The notes beneath the pieces were generated by a model. The model saw only the letters and a list, made by a program, of their open reading frames with translations, made no database searches and had not been told where the DNA came from. Made by a program: the position numbers and the translations under genes. Shown piece by piece: positions 7,274-15,605 of a stretch of DNA of 29,663 nucleotides. Position 1 is the first letter of the stretch. Every line of letters starts with the position of its first letter. The DNA lies in assembly GCA_024690635.1 (NCBI GenBank), contig JAILOW010000019.1:1-29663 (forward strand). Direction: 5' to 3'. The DNA is from Butyrivibrio sp. (GTDB taxonomy: Bacteria; Bacillota_A; Clostridia; Lachnospirales; Lachnospiraceae).

Positions 7274-7322
7274 TTTTTCATACCTCTCCCTAGTATTTTT
7301 TTCCTAAAACACTTTGGCATAT

Positions 7323-7351
7323 ATGATACAACAGGAAATGGGCACGAACAA
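7323..7351 (-). promoter_or_regulatory. Promoter of the EIIC-like gene
   Basis: On the minus strand, TTGTTC (complement of 7346-7351) and TATCAT (complement of 7323-7328) are separated by 17 bp, about 50 nt before the TTG start at 7273. Match to consensus is moderate. Confidence 0.45.
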
Positions 7352-7395
7352 CACAAAAATCATAACGAAAAGGCGTTAAACGGCACATGTGAAAA

Positions 7396-7427
7396 TTTGT
7401 ACATATACAAGTTGATAACATTGTACA
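7396..7427 (+). promoter_or_regulatory. Putative AraR operator half-sites upstream of the araR promoter
   Basis: TTTGTACATATACAAG (7396-7411) is an imperfect palindrome with TTGTAC and TACAA arms; a second TTGTACA lies at 7421-7427. Bacillus subtilis AraR boxes are palindromes built on TTGTACGTACAA. Two more right-half elements, TACAAAT at 7490-7496 and GTACAAAT at 7508-7515, lie between the promoter and the araR start codon. Autoregulation is inferred. Confidence 0.55.
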
Positions 7428-7436
7428 TTGTGTTCA

Positions 7437-7466
7437 TTGACTGCGAAGTGGCGCAGAGACTATGAT
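7437..7466 (+). promoter_or_regulatory. Promoter of the araR operon
   Basis: TTGACT at 7437-7442 and TATGAT at 7461-7466 are separated by 18 bp. Predicted start is near 7473, giving a 44-nt leader that contains two TACAAAT elements. AraR-like half-sites lie on both sides. Confidence 0.6.
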
Positions 7467-7516
7467 AATAAGGCGAGAGTGCAAAAAAATACAAATTTTC
7501 CAAAAGAGTACAAATC

Positions 7517-8593
7517 ATGGCAAAATACCAAAAAGTAATTGATTGGATAACAGAGAATATAGACAGCGGCAAGCTCCTTCCCGGGGAAAAACTTCCTTCG
7601 GAAAACGATCTTTGTCTGATGTTCGACCTCAGCAGACAGACCATCAGACATGCTCTTTCCCAGATGGCGGAAGAGGGACTTGTGGAGAGCCGCCAGGGAA
7701 GCGGAACCTACGTTGCGGACCAAAGGGCTGAAGACGGTAAGCGCAGCGTTATCGCAGTTGCCACAACATATGTGGATGACTACATTTTTCCAAGCACCAT
7801 CAAAGGAATTGAGAGGCGGCTCAGCGAAAAGGGATATTCCATGCAGCTTTCTTTTACCGACAACAAGGTTATGAGAGAGCGTGAGATCCTGCAGGATCTT
7901 CTTGGAAGAAATGACGTGGCGGGACTTATCATGGAACCTGTAAAGAGCGCTCTTCCAAATCCCAACATGGACCTGTACAGGAAGCTTGGCGAAAAGAAAG
8001 TCAGGATTCTTTTTATAAACAGTTTTTATCCGGAGCTTGACTTCCCGCACGTATCAATAGACGATTCGGAATGCGCCTACAGGGCCACAAGAGCTCTTAT
8101 AGATGCAGGGCACAAGCATATCGGCTGCGTGCTAAAGCTTGACGACGGCCAGGGCAGGGAGAGATACAGAGGATATCTGAAAGCCATCAACGACGCGGGG
8201 CTTGAGTTTTCCTACGACCACGTTAACTGGATAGATACCATTGATCTTAAAAACGGCAGAGCGTCTTTGGACAGGGCCAAAGAGAGACTCAAAGGTTGTA
8301 CGGCAGTCTTTTGTTACAACGATCAGGTGGCAGCTCTTTTGATGGATACTCTTTCAGAGGACGGAGTGAAGATCCCCGAGGAGTTGTCTGTTGTCGGAAT
8401 GGACGATGCGGACATAGCAAGGATAGGTGTGGGAGGAGTTACGATTTCTTCTATTCCGCATCCCAAGGAAAAGCTTGGAGAAAAAGCTGCCAGAAATATG
8501 ATCCGCATGATACACGAGAGTAAGCTGCCTTACAACGCAACTTACGAATTTGCAGAGGATGTGATCCTGAGGGATTCAATCAGGGAAAAATAA
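7517..8593 (+). CDS. araR: Arabinose operon repressor AraR (GntR/LacI hybrid)
   Basis: A 358-aa regulator. Residues 1-70 are a GntR-type winged helix (LPSENDLCLMFDLSRQTIRH and EEGLVESRQGSGTYV); residues about 78-355 are a LacI/ribose-binding-protein-like sensor (VSIDDSECAYRATRALIDAGH, IGCVLKLDDGQGRERYRGY, VVGMDD). This domain pairing defines AraR, whose DNA binding is relieved by L-arabinose. The downstream ribulokinase and ribulose-5-phosphate epimerase genes support the assignment. The ATG at 7517 has only a weak SD (AAAAGAG), and a TACAAAT half-site sits between SD and start. The gene is first in the operon, and no separate promoter was found before araK, so the repressor probably controls itself and the pathway. 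Confidence 0.92.
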   Translation: MAKYQKVIDWITENIDSGKLLPGEKLPSENDLCLMFDLSRQTIRHALSQMAEEGLVESRQGSGTYVADQRAEDGKRSVIAVATTYVDDYIFPSTIKGIERRLSEKGYSMQLSFTDNKVMREREILQDLLGRNDVAGLIMEPVKSALPNPNMDLYRKLGEKKVRILFINSFYPELDFPHVSIDDSECAYRATRALIDAGHKHIGCVLKLDDGQGRERYRGYLKAINDAGLEFSYDHVNWIDTIDLKNGRASLDRAKERLKGCTAVFCYNDQVAALLMDTLSEDGVKIPEELSVVGMDDADIARIGVGGVTISSIPHPKEKLGEKAARNMIRMIHESKLPYNATYEFAEDVILRDSIREK

Positions 8594-8607
8594 ATATAAA
8601 AACAATG

Positions 8608-8624
8608 TGCCGCGGGATGCGGCA
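8608..8624 (+). other. Small G-C hairpin before araK
   Basis: TGCCGC (8608-8613) and GCGGCA (8619-8624) form a perfect 6-bp stem with a 5-base loop, 4 nt before the araK SD. No T-run follows. It may influence processing or relative expression of araR and araK. Confidence 0.45.
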
Positions 8625-8638
8625 GAATGGAGGGTAAA

Positions 8639-10231
8639 ATGGGTGATGCAAAAAAGGCGATAGCAGAGGGGAAAACATATCTTGGTATTGAGTTTGGCTC
8701 AACAAGAATAAAGGCAGTGCTCACAGATGAGGAGTTTGCTCCCATAGCTTCCGGCTCTCACAGCTGGGAAAACAGACTGGACAACGGTATCTGGACCTAC
8801 ACACTTGATGATGTGTGGGAGGGCTTCAGAGACTGCTACAGGAATCTTGCTGCAGATGTTGAAAAGCAGTACGGCGAGAAGCTTAAGACTGTTGGAGCCA
8901 TGGGCTTTTCAGCAATGATGCACGGATACATGGCATTTGATAAAGACGGAGAGCTTCTTGTTCCTTTCAGAACATGGAGAAACACCATTACTGAAGAGGC
9001 TTCCGAGAAGCTTACAGATGTTTTCGGATATCACATTCCTCAGAGATGGAGTATTGCTCACCTCTATCAGGCAATATTAAACGGTGAGGAGCACATCTCT
9101 AAGATTGATTTCTTTACAACTCTTGCAGGATACGTTCACTGGAAGCTCACCGGAGAAAAGGTCCTTGGTGTGGGCGATGCTTCCGGAATGTTCCCTATTG
9201 ATTCTTCTACCTGCAATTACAATGAAAAGATGCTTGATCAGTTCGACGAGCTCATTGCAGGCAAGAACCTTGGCTGGAAGATAAGAGATATTCTTCCCAA
9301 GTCACTTCCCGCAGGTGTGCCCGCAGGAAGACTTACAGATGAGGGAGCAAAGCTTCTTGATCCCACAGGAACACTTGCAGCAGGAATCCCTGTATGTCCT
9401 CCCGAGGGAGATGCAGGCACAGGTATGGTTGCCACCAATTCCGTGGGCGTTCGTACAGGTAATATCTCAGCCGGAACATCTGTATTTTCAATGGTTGTTC
9501 TGGAGCACAGCCTGTCAAAGGCTTATCCTGAACTTGACCTTGTTACAACACCTTCAGGTGAAGAGGTTGCCATGGTTCACTGCAACAACTGCACATCAGA
9601 CCTCAACGCATGGGTATCTCTTTTCCGTGAGGCTGCTTCTGCTCTTGGCAAGGATGTGGATGATGATACTCTGTACGGAACTCTTTACCGCAAGGCTATG
9701 GAAGGCGACGCAGACTTCGGCGGACTTCTGGCATACAACTACTTCTCAGGCGAGAGCATCACAGGCTTTAACGAGGGCAGGCCTCTGTTTGTAAGAAGAC
9801 CTGATGATAAGTTCAATCTTTCAAACTTCATGAGAACACATCTTTACACAGCACTTGGTGCGCTGAAGGTTGGTAACGATATCCTTATGAAGGAAGAGAA
9901 CGTAAAGGCTGATTTCTTCTTTGGTCAGGGCGGATTCTTCAAGATCAGAGGCGTTGGCGACAGAGTTATGGCAGCAGCTCTCAACACTCCCATCAAGCTT
10001 ATGGAGACCGCAGGAGAAGGCGGACCCTGGGGACAGGCTATCCTTGCGGGTTACATGTGCCAGAAGGAAAGCGGCGAGTCTCTTGAGAAGTACCTTAACG
10101 ACAAGGTATTCAAGAGTGGCAAGGTTGAGACCTGCGATCCTGTAAAAGAGGATGTTGCCGGATTTGACAAGTTCATGAAGGATTATAATGCAGGACTTGC
10201 TGTTGAGAGAGCAGCTGTTGATTCACTTAAA
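8639..10231 (+). CDS. araK: FGGY-family ribulokinase, AraK type
   Basis: About 531 aa of an FGGY carbohydrate kinase. The N-terminal phosphate-binding motif [12 protein letters not shown] is at residues 14-25; the middle has [22 protein letters not shown] and [13 protein letters not shown]; the C-terminal ATP-binding block is [12 protein letters not shown]. Such proteins are often labelled xylulokinase. In Clostridium acetobutylicum an AraR-controlled gene of this type encodes a ribulokinase (AraK) unrelated to classical AraB. The neighbours araR and araD support ATP-dependent phosphorylation of L-ribulose here. The ATG at 8639 is chosen over one at 8627 because the GGAGGG SD (8629-8634) lies between them. 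The stop is TAA just before a spacer carrying a 12-bp hairpin. Xylulokinase activity cannot be excluded from sequence. Confidence 0.85.
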
Positions 10232-10250
10232 TAATAAGAAGATAGCAAGA

Positions 10251-10280
10251 ATTAGGTCGCATTATCCAATGCGACCTAAT
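10251..10280 (+). other. Perfect 12-bp hairpin in the araK-araD spacer
   Basis: ATTAGGTCGCAT (10251-10262) and ATGCGACCTAAT (10269-10280) form a perfect stem with loop TATCCA. There is no T-run after it, and the araD SD follows 10 nt later, so this is more likely an mRNA processing or stabilising element (protecting araK mRNA) than a full terminator. Confidence 0.7.
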
Positions 10281-10300
10281 ACAATGAATTGGAGAGAAAA

Positions 10301-10996
10301 ATGTTAGAAGAATTAAAGAAAAGAGTTTATGAAGCAAATATCCTGCTTCCCAAGTACAATCTGGTTACATTTACCTGGGGCAATGTAAGTGAGATCGACA
10401 GAGAGTCAGGTCTTTTCGTAATAAAGCCAAGCGGCGTAGATTACGATACTATGACTCCCGACGACATGGTTGTTATGGATCTTGAGGGCAACAGAGTGGA
10501 GGGAAAGCTTAATCCTTCATCCGATACGCCCACACACGTTGAGATCTACAAGGCATTTAAGGATGTTGGAGGCGTTGTTCACACACATTCATCCTACGCT
10601 ACAAGCTGGGCTCAGGCCGGAAGGTCCATTCCCTGCTACGGAACAACCCATGCGGATTATTTCTACGGAGAGATCCCCTGCGTAAGATGCCTTACCAAGG
10701 AAGAGATCGATTCCGCTTACGAGGAGAACACCGGACATCTGATCGTTAATGAATTTGTCAGAATGGGCAAAGATCCCGTGGCGGTTCCTGCAGTTCTTTG
10801 CAAGAATCACGGCGTGTTCACCTGGGGAAAAGACGGACACGAAGCGGTACACAATGCGGTTGTTACCGAGGAAGTTGCCAAGATGGCTTACAGGTGCGAG
10901 GTGATAAACCCCGAAGTAAAACCCGCTCCTCAGGAGCTTCAGGACAAGCACTATTACAGGAAACACGGAGCTAACGCATATTATGGACAGCGATGA
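10301..10996 (+). CDS. araD: L-ribulose-5-phosphate 4-epimerase
   Basis: A 231-aa class II aldolase-fold enzyme converting L-ribulose 5-phosphate to D-xylulose 5-phosphate. The zinc ligands His94 and His96 (VVHTHSSYA) and His170 (CKNHGVF) match His95, His97 and His171 of E. coli AraD, and the phosphate-binding TWGNVSEID segment and PSSDTPTH are present. The C-terminal KHYYRKHGANAYYGQ motif is typical of AraD and separates it from fuculose aldolases. The ATG at 10301 follows a GGAGAG SD (10291-10296). It is the third gene of the operon, linking the kinase to the transketolase pair downstream. Confidence 0.95.
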   Translation: MLEELKKRVYEANILLPKYNLVTFTWGNVSEIDRESGLFVIKPSGVDYDTMTPDDMVVMDLEGNRVEGKLNPSSDTPTHVEIYKAFKDVGGVVHTHSSYATSWAQAGRSIPCYGTTHADYFYGEIPCVRCLTKEEIDSAYEENTGHLIVNEFVRMGKDPVAVPAVLCKNHGVFTWGKDGHEAVHNAVVTEEVAKMAYRCEVINPEVKPAPQELQDKHYYRKHGANAYYGQR

Positions 10997-11052
10997 AGCC
11001 TTCTGTTAATATGTATGAGGTTCTTTTATAAAACTTTAAAAGGAAAGGAAAT

Positions 11053-11889
11053 ATGGCTATGACCAACCTAGAGTTACAAAGAAAAGCCAATGAAGTTCGT
11101 AAGGGCATTGTTACGGCAGTTCATGCAGCAGGTGCCGGACATCCGGGCGGATCTCTGTCGGCAGCAGATATTTTCACATATCTGTATTTTGAAGAGATGA
11201 ACATTGATCCAAAGAATCCTACAGATCCTGACAGGGACCGTTTTGTTTTATCAAAGGGACACACAGCTCCCGGTCTCTATTCTGCTATGGCGCAGAGAGG
11301 ATACTTCCCTGTGGAGGAGCTTGAGACACTTCGTAAGCTCGGATCAAGACTTCAGGGACATCCCAGTATGCAGTACCTCCCCGGACTTGATATGTCCAGT
11401 GGCTCACTTGGTCAGGGAATATCCGTTGCCTGCGGAATGGCTCTTTCAGCCAAGCTTGACGGCAAGGATTACAGAACATATACCCTTTTGGGTGACGGTG
11501 AGATTGAGGAAGGCCAGGTTTGGGAGGCTGCTATGTTTGCAGGCTTCAGAAAGCTTGACAACCTTGTTGTTATCGTTGACAACAACGGACTTCAGATCGA
11601 CGGACCTATCGATCAGGTTTGCTCACCATATCCTATAGATAAAAAGTTTGAAGCATTTAACTTCCATGTTATCAATGTGGATGCTCACGATTTTGACGCC
11701 TTGAGAGCAGCTTTCAAGGAGGCAAGAGAGACAAAGGGAATGCCTACAGCTATCATTGCCCACAGCTTGAAGGGTAAGGGCGTATCCTTTATGGAAGGCC
11801 AGGTTTCATGGCACGGCGTAGCACCTAATGACGAAGAATATGCTAAGGCAATGGACGATCTTAACAAGATCGGCGAAGCTTTGGGATGA
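11053..11889 (+). CDS. tktA: Transketolase, N-terminal (thiamine diphosphate) subunit
   Basis: A 278-aa split transketolase subunit carrying the thiamine diphosphate-binding half: HPGGSLSAADI near residue 30, SKGHTAPGLY, GSLGQGISVACGMA, and the ThDP motif GDGEIEEGQVWEA ending in VDNNGLQIDG. It works with the next gene product to shuttle two-carbon units among pentose and hexose phosphates, using xylulose 5-phosphate made by AraK/AraD. The start ATG at 11053 has AGGAAAGGAA just upstream; an ATG two codons later is possible. The split arrangement is usual in Clostridia and archaea. The 56-bp gap to araD shows no terminator. Confidence 0.94.
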   Translation: MAMTNLELQRKANEVRKGIVTAVHAAGAGHPGGSLSAADIFTYLYFEEMNIDPKNPTDPDRDRFVLSKGHTAPGLYSAMAQRGYFPVEELETLRKLGSRLQGHPSMQYLPGLDMSSGSLGQGISVACGMALSAKLDGKDYRTYTLLGDGEIEEGQVWEAAMFAGFRKLDNLVVIVDNNGLQIDGPIDQVCSPYPIDKKFEAFNFHVINVDAHDFDALRAAFKEARETKGMPTAIIAHSLKGKGVSFMEGQVSWHGVAPNDEEYAKAMDDLNKIGEALG

Positions 11890-11909
11890 TGGCATCCAAG
11901 GAGGTTAAG

Positions 11910-12854
11910 ATGAGCGAAGTTAAGAAAGTGGCTACAAGAGACAGCTACGGAAAAGAACTTATAGAGCTGGCAAAGGTTAACGATAAGGTCGTTGTACTTG
12001 ACGCTGACCTTGCTGCAGCAACAAGAACCGGATGGTTCAAAAAGGAATTCCCCGATCGTCACATCGATTGCGGAATCGCAGAGTGTAATATGATGGGCGT
12101 GGCAGCAGGACTTGCTACAACAGGAAAGATCCCTTTTGTAAGCACATTTGCAATGTTTGCCACAGGACGTGCTTTTGAGCAGGTTCGTAACTCCATTGGC
12201 TACCCCCACCTTAACGTAAAGATCGGCGGAACACACGCCGGTATCACAGTTGGTGAGGACGGAGCAAGCCATCAGTGTAACGAGGATATTGCTCTTATGA
12301 GAACAATTCCCGGAATGGTAGTTATGTGTCCTGCAGATGATATTGAGGCAAGAGCATGCGTTCGCGCAGCAGCAGAGCATGTAGGCCCTGTATATATCCG
12401 TTTCGGACGTGCAGCCTGCCCTGTTGTAAACGACAGACCCGATTACAAGTTCGAGATCGGAAAAGGTACTGTACTTAAAGAGGGTACTGATGTTAGTATT
12501 ATAGCGACCGGTATCGGAGTCGGAGCAGCTCTTGAAGCAGCAGAGAAGCTTGCGGCAGACGGTATCAGCGCAGAGGTTGTTAATATCTGTACTATCAAAC
12601 CCATCGACAGAGAGCTGGTTGTTGCAACTGCCAAGAAGACAGGCAAGGTTGTAACAGTAGAAGAGCATTCCGTAATAGGCGGACTCGGAAGCGCAGTTTG
12701 TGATGTACTTTCCGAGGAGCATCCTACAGTCGTTCACAAGATCGGCATGCAGGACAGATTCGGTGAGTCCGGATCAGCAGGAGCTCTTGTAAAGAAGTAT
12801 GGTCTTGATGGGGATGGAGTATATGCTTCAGTAAAGGATTTCCTTGGTAAATGA
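11910..12854 (+). CDS. tktB: Transketolase, C-terminal (pyrimidine-binding) subunit
   Basis: A 314-aa partner subunit with the transketolase pyrimidine-binding domain (DADLAAATRTGWF, DCGIAECNMMGVAAGLA, with the glutamate that activates thiamine in GIAECNM) followed by the C-terminal transketolase domain from about residue 190 (VSIIATGIGVGAALEAAEKL, VEEHSVIGGLGSAV). The ATG at 11910 is preferred over an ATG at 11886 that overlaps the previous stop, because a full AAGGAGG SD sits at 11898-11904. Its TGA overlaps the ATG of rpe, indicating coupled translation. Confidence 0.94.
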   Translation: MSEVKKVATRDSYGKELIELAKVNDKVVVLDADLAAATRTGWFKKEFPDRHIDCGIAECNMMGVAAGLATTGKIPFVSTFAMFATGRAFEQVRNSIGYPHLNVKIGGTHAGITVGEDGASHQCNEDIALMRTIPGMVVMCPADDIEARACVRAAAEHVGPVYIRFGRAACPVVNDRPDYKFEIGKGTVLKEGTDVSIIATGIGVGAALEAAEKLAADGISAEVVNICTIKPIDRELVVATAKKTGKVVTVEEHSVIGGLGSAVCDVLSEEHPTVVHKIGMQDRFGESGSAGALVKKYGLDGDGVYASVKDFLGK

Positions 12855-13519
12855 ATAAATTAAGTCCTTCAATTTTATCAGCAGATTTTAAAAATATGGG
12901 GCAGCAGATTGCCGATGTTGATGCGGCAGGTGCCCACTATATCCATATAGACGTAATGGATGGCATGTTTGTGCCATCCATTTCCTATGGGATGCCGGTT
13001 ATTAGGAGTATCAGAAGCGCCACAGACAAGGTTTTTGATGTGCACCTTATGGTACAGGATCCCATCAGATATATAGAAGAATTCGCTGACTGCGGAGCTG
13101 ATATCATAACATTCCATCTGGAGGCTGCTCCCGATGTGAACGCAGTTATTGAAAAGATCCACAGTCTGGGAAAGAAAGCAGGTCTTTCCATAAAGCCCAA
13201 AACAGCTGTAGACAGCCTTATTCCTTATCTGGACAAGGTGGATATGATCCTTGTTATGACAGTGGAGCCGGGATTTGGCGGACAGCTCTTTATCGAAGAG
13301 AGCTACGAGCGTATCAGGGCTGTTCGAAAGATGCTTGATGAGAGAGGTCTGAAAACGGATATTCAGGTGGACGGCGGTATCAACAAAGAAAATATCTGCG
13401 CAGTACTTGAAGCGGGAGCAAATGTCATAGTTGCAGGCTCTGCCGTGTTCAAGGGGGACGCTGCGAAAAATACAAAAGAATTATTGGAACTCATGTCATT
13501 GACAAAATATGAAGTATAA
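12851..13519 (+). CDS. rpe: Ribulose-phosphate 3-epimerase
   Basis: A 222-aa TIM-barrel enzyme interconverting D-ribulose 5-phosphate and D-xylulose 5-phosphate. Motifs: LSPSILSADF at the N-terminus, HIDVMDGMFVPSIS with the metal-binding His and catalytic Asp, DVHLMV, MTVEPGFGGQ, the second catalytic Asp in VDGGIN, and the phosphate-binding VAGSAVF. Full family length. The start ATG overlaps the stop of the preceding gene (ATGA at 12851-12854). It is the last gene of the pentose operon and is followed by a strong terminator. A second rpe may exist elsewhere in the genome, this copy being arabinose-linked. Confidence 0.96.
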   Translation: MNKLSPSILSADFKNMGQQIADVDAAGAHYIHIDVMDGMFVPSISYGMPVIRSIRSATDKVFDVHLMVQDPIRYIEEFADCGADIITFHLEAAPDVNAVIEKIHSLGKKAGLSIKPKTAVDSLIPYLDKVDMILVMTVEPGFGGQLFIEESYERIRAVRKMLDERGLKTDIQVDGGINKENICAVLEAGANVIVAGSAVFKGDAAKNTKELLELMSLTKYEV

Positions 13520-13550
13520 ATTAAACTTTTGTCGTGTAGTTTGCAAGGAG

Positions 13551-13582
13551 TACCCATGTGTAATACACATGGGTATTTTTTT
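13551..13582 (+). terminator. Strong Rho-independent terminator of the pentose operon
   Basis: TACCCATGTG (13551-13560) pairs perfectly with CACATGGGTA (13566-13575), loop TAATA, followed by seven T residues (13576-13582). Confidence 0.93.
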
Positions 13583-13625
13583 GCGAAAAAATGTGTTTAT
13601 GGCCTTTAAATAGGCAGGAGGAATT

Positions 13626-14732
13626 ATGAAGAGATTTTTAGCTACAATGATCGCAGGCATTTCTTGCGTAGCTATGCTTGCAGGATGCGGAAACAGCGCA
13701 TCAACAGAGCCTGCTGCAGAGACAGCAGAGACAGCAGTAGAGACTGCTGAAGAGACAACAGAGAATACGGAGGTGGAGGCACCCGCTGAGACTGTCAGCA
13801 TCGACAAGCTCACAATCGGTTTCGTACCTTCACGTGATCCTGATGAGATCGTAACAGCTACTGAGCCTCTTAAGGAGCTCCTTAAAACAGAGCTTGCAGG
13901 CCTTGGATACGAGGTTGGTGAGGTTGACATCACTGTTGGAACCAGCTACGAGGCAGTAGGTGAGGGTCTTTCTGCAGGAACTATTGATATCGGACTTATC
14001 CCCGGTGGTACATACGTACTTTACGAGGATGGCTGTGATGTAATCCTTACAGCTACAAGAGACGGACTTTCAATCGAGAGCCCTGATGCAAAGACATGGA
14101 ATGACAACAAGCCCACTGAGCCCACAGAGGAGCAGGTTACTTTCTACCGTGGACTTATCATTGCAGGTCCTTCAGAGGCAGGTCAGGCTATCGCAGCTAA
14201 GGTTAACGGCGGCGAGGAGATCACATGGGAAGATCTTGACGGTCTTAACTGGAGCGTTATGAACTCTTCTTCATCTGCCGGTTACATCTATCCTTCACTT
14301 TGGCTTCAGGCAAACTACGAGAAGCACGTAACAGACCTTTCACACGCTGTACAGGCTGATTCTTACGGTAACGCTTTCGCAAGACTTGCTTCAGGTCAGA
14401 TCGACGTTCTTTGCTGCTATGCAGATGCAAGACGTGACAACGAGGAGAAGTGGACATCTGAGTTTGGCAGATCAGAGAGCATCTGGGAGGAGACAAACGT
14501 AATCGGTGTTACAGACGGTATCTACAACGATACAATCAGCGTAAGCAAGACTTCTGCTGTTATGGATGATGCTTTCAAGGCAGCTGTTACACAGGCATTC
14601 ATCAACATCGGAAACACAGATGCAGGTAAGGAAGTTATCTCTATCTACAACCACAACGGATATGTTGAGGCAAACGCAGCTGACTATGAGTCAGAGAGAA
14701 AGGCTCAGGAGCTTATCAAGTCAATGAACTGA
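13626..14732 (+). CDS. phnD: PhnD-family ABC substrate-binding lipoprotein
   Basis: A 368-aa solute-binding lipoprotein. The signal peptide ends in the lipobox LAGC with Cys21 as the lipidated residue. A low-complexity Ala/Glu/Thr linker (about residues 24-58) follows, then a PhnD-type periplasmic-binding domain starting at LTIGFVPSRDPDE, with GTIDIGLIPGGTYV and NSSSSAGYIYPSLWL, the latter being the segment that usually contacts the phosphorus-oxyanion ligand. The family binds phosphonates, phosphite or phosphate esters. SD AGGAGG lies 9 nt before the ATG. No clear promoter is visible in the 43 bp after the rpe terminator. A stem-loop behind the gene separates it from phnC, which would make the binding protein more abundant than the membrane complex. 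Confidence 0.92.
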   Translation: MKRFLATMIAGISCVAMLAGCGNSASTEPAAETAETAVETAEETTENTEVEAPAETVSIDKLTIGFVPSRDPDEIVTATEPLKELLKTELAGLGYEVGEVDITVGTSYEAVGEGLSAGTIDIGLIPGGTYVLYEDGCDVILTATRDGLSIESPDAKTWNDNKPTEPTEEQVTFYRGLIIAGPSEAGQAIAAKVNGGEEITWEDLDGLNWSVMNSSSSAGYIYPSLWLQANYEKHVTDLSHAVQADSYGNAFARLASGQIDVLCCYADARRDNEEKWTSEFGRSESIWEETNVIGVTDGIYNDTISVSKTSAVMDDAFKAAVTQAFINIGNTDAGKEVISIYNHNGYVEANAADYESERKAQELIKSMN

Positions 14733-14767
14733 TCCTGATCCGCGTTCGCGCAGCGATTTAGCAATCT

Positions 14768-14800
14768 AAAAGGGAAGATTATTTTAATCTTCCCTTTTCT
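14768..14800 (+). terminator. Intra-operon stem-loop between phnD and phnC
   Basis: AAAAGGGAAGATTA (14768-14781) pairs perfectly over 14 bp with TAATCTTCCCTTTT (14785-14798) around a 3-base loop. The U-rich 3' arm is the only T-tract, so it is probably a partial terminator or 3'-end protector for phnD mRNA. Confidence 0.75.
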
Positions 14801-14829
14801 TAACAGAAGGTATTATTAGGAGAATTACA

Positions 14830-15600
14830 ATGATCAAGTTTGAAAACGTAGGAAAAGTATATCCCAACGGCTTTGAAGGATTAAAAAATGTCAATCTTTC
14901 AATTGAGCAGGGGGAATTTGTTGCAATTATCGGTCTGTCCGGAGCAGGTAAATCCACACTCATTCGTACCATCAACAGGATGCACGATGTTACAAGTGGT
15001 AAGCTCACCGTGGATGGTGTTGATGTTATGAGCCTTTCCGGCAAACAGCTCAGAAGATTTCGCAGAAAGATCGGCATGATCTTCCAGTCTTTCAATCTGA
15101 TCACAAGGACGACAGTAATAAAGAACGTGCTCACAGCGTTCGTTCCCGACATGCCCTGGTTTAGATCAACCTTCGGTATCTATACAAAAGAAGAAAAGAT
15201 CAAAGCTCTGGAATGTCTTGATAAAGTGGGCATTCTTGATAAGGCTTTTGTTAGAGCGGACCAGCTTTCCGGCGGTCAGCAGCAGAGAGTTGCTCTTGCA
15301 AGAACTCTTGCTCAGAATCCCCAGATCATTCTTGCGGACGAGCCTGTTGCAGCTCTTGACCCCGTAACCGCAAATCAGGTTATGGGCGATTTTAAGAGGA
15401 TCAACGAGGAGATGAATATCTCCATCCTTATAAATATCCATCACATTGACCTTGCTCTTCGTTATGCCACAAGAGTTGTGGGCATCAGAGAGGGTGAGAT
15501 CGTATTTGACGGCCCCGCGTCCGAGGCAACCCAGGAAGTTCTCGACAGGATCTACAACGGAAAGGTTGACCGCGACGGCAATATTCAGGAAGAGGGGTGA
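14830..15600 (+). CDS. phnC: Phosphonate-type ABC transporter ATP-binding protein
   Basis: A 256-aa ABC ATPase of the PhnC family. Walker A GLSGAGKST is at residues 35-43, signature LSGGQ at 146-150, Walker B LADEP with Asp170-Glu171, and the switch histidine is in INIHHIDLALRYA. PhnC-like features include the motif LRRFRRKIGMIFQ and the insertion PDMPWFRSTFGIYTKEEK between Q-loop and signature. It energises the importer formed with the two downstream permeases. The ATG at 14830 follows TTAGGAGAAT. Its stop is 5 bp before the next start. Confidence 0.94.
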   Translation: MIKFENVGKVYPNGFEGLKNVNLSIEQGEFVAIIGLSGAGKSTLIRTINRMHDVTSGKLTVDGVDVMSLSGKQLRRFRRKIGMIFQSFNLITRTTVIKNVLTAFVPDMPWFRSTFGIYTKEEKIKALECLDKVGILDKAFVRADQLSGGQQQRVALARTLAQNPQIILADEPVAALDPVTANQVMGDFKRINEEMNISILINIHHIDLALRYATRVVGIREGEIVFDGPASEATQEVLDRIYNGKVDRDGNIQEEG

Positions 15601-15605
15601 GTCAT

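Noticed and set aside
8627..10234. Naming the FGGY kinase xylB (xylulokinase)
   Set aside because: Position between araR and araD and resemblance to the clostridial AraK group favour ribulokinase, although activity is not proven.
11685..12737. A 350-codon open frame on the minus strand across the transketolase genes
   Set aside because: It is antisense to two clear transketolase subunit genes, has a Cys/Ser/Asn-rich composition unlike any protein family, and no SD. It is a codon-usage shadow.
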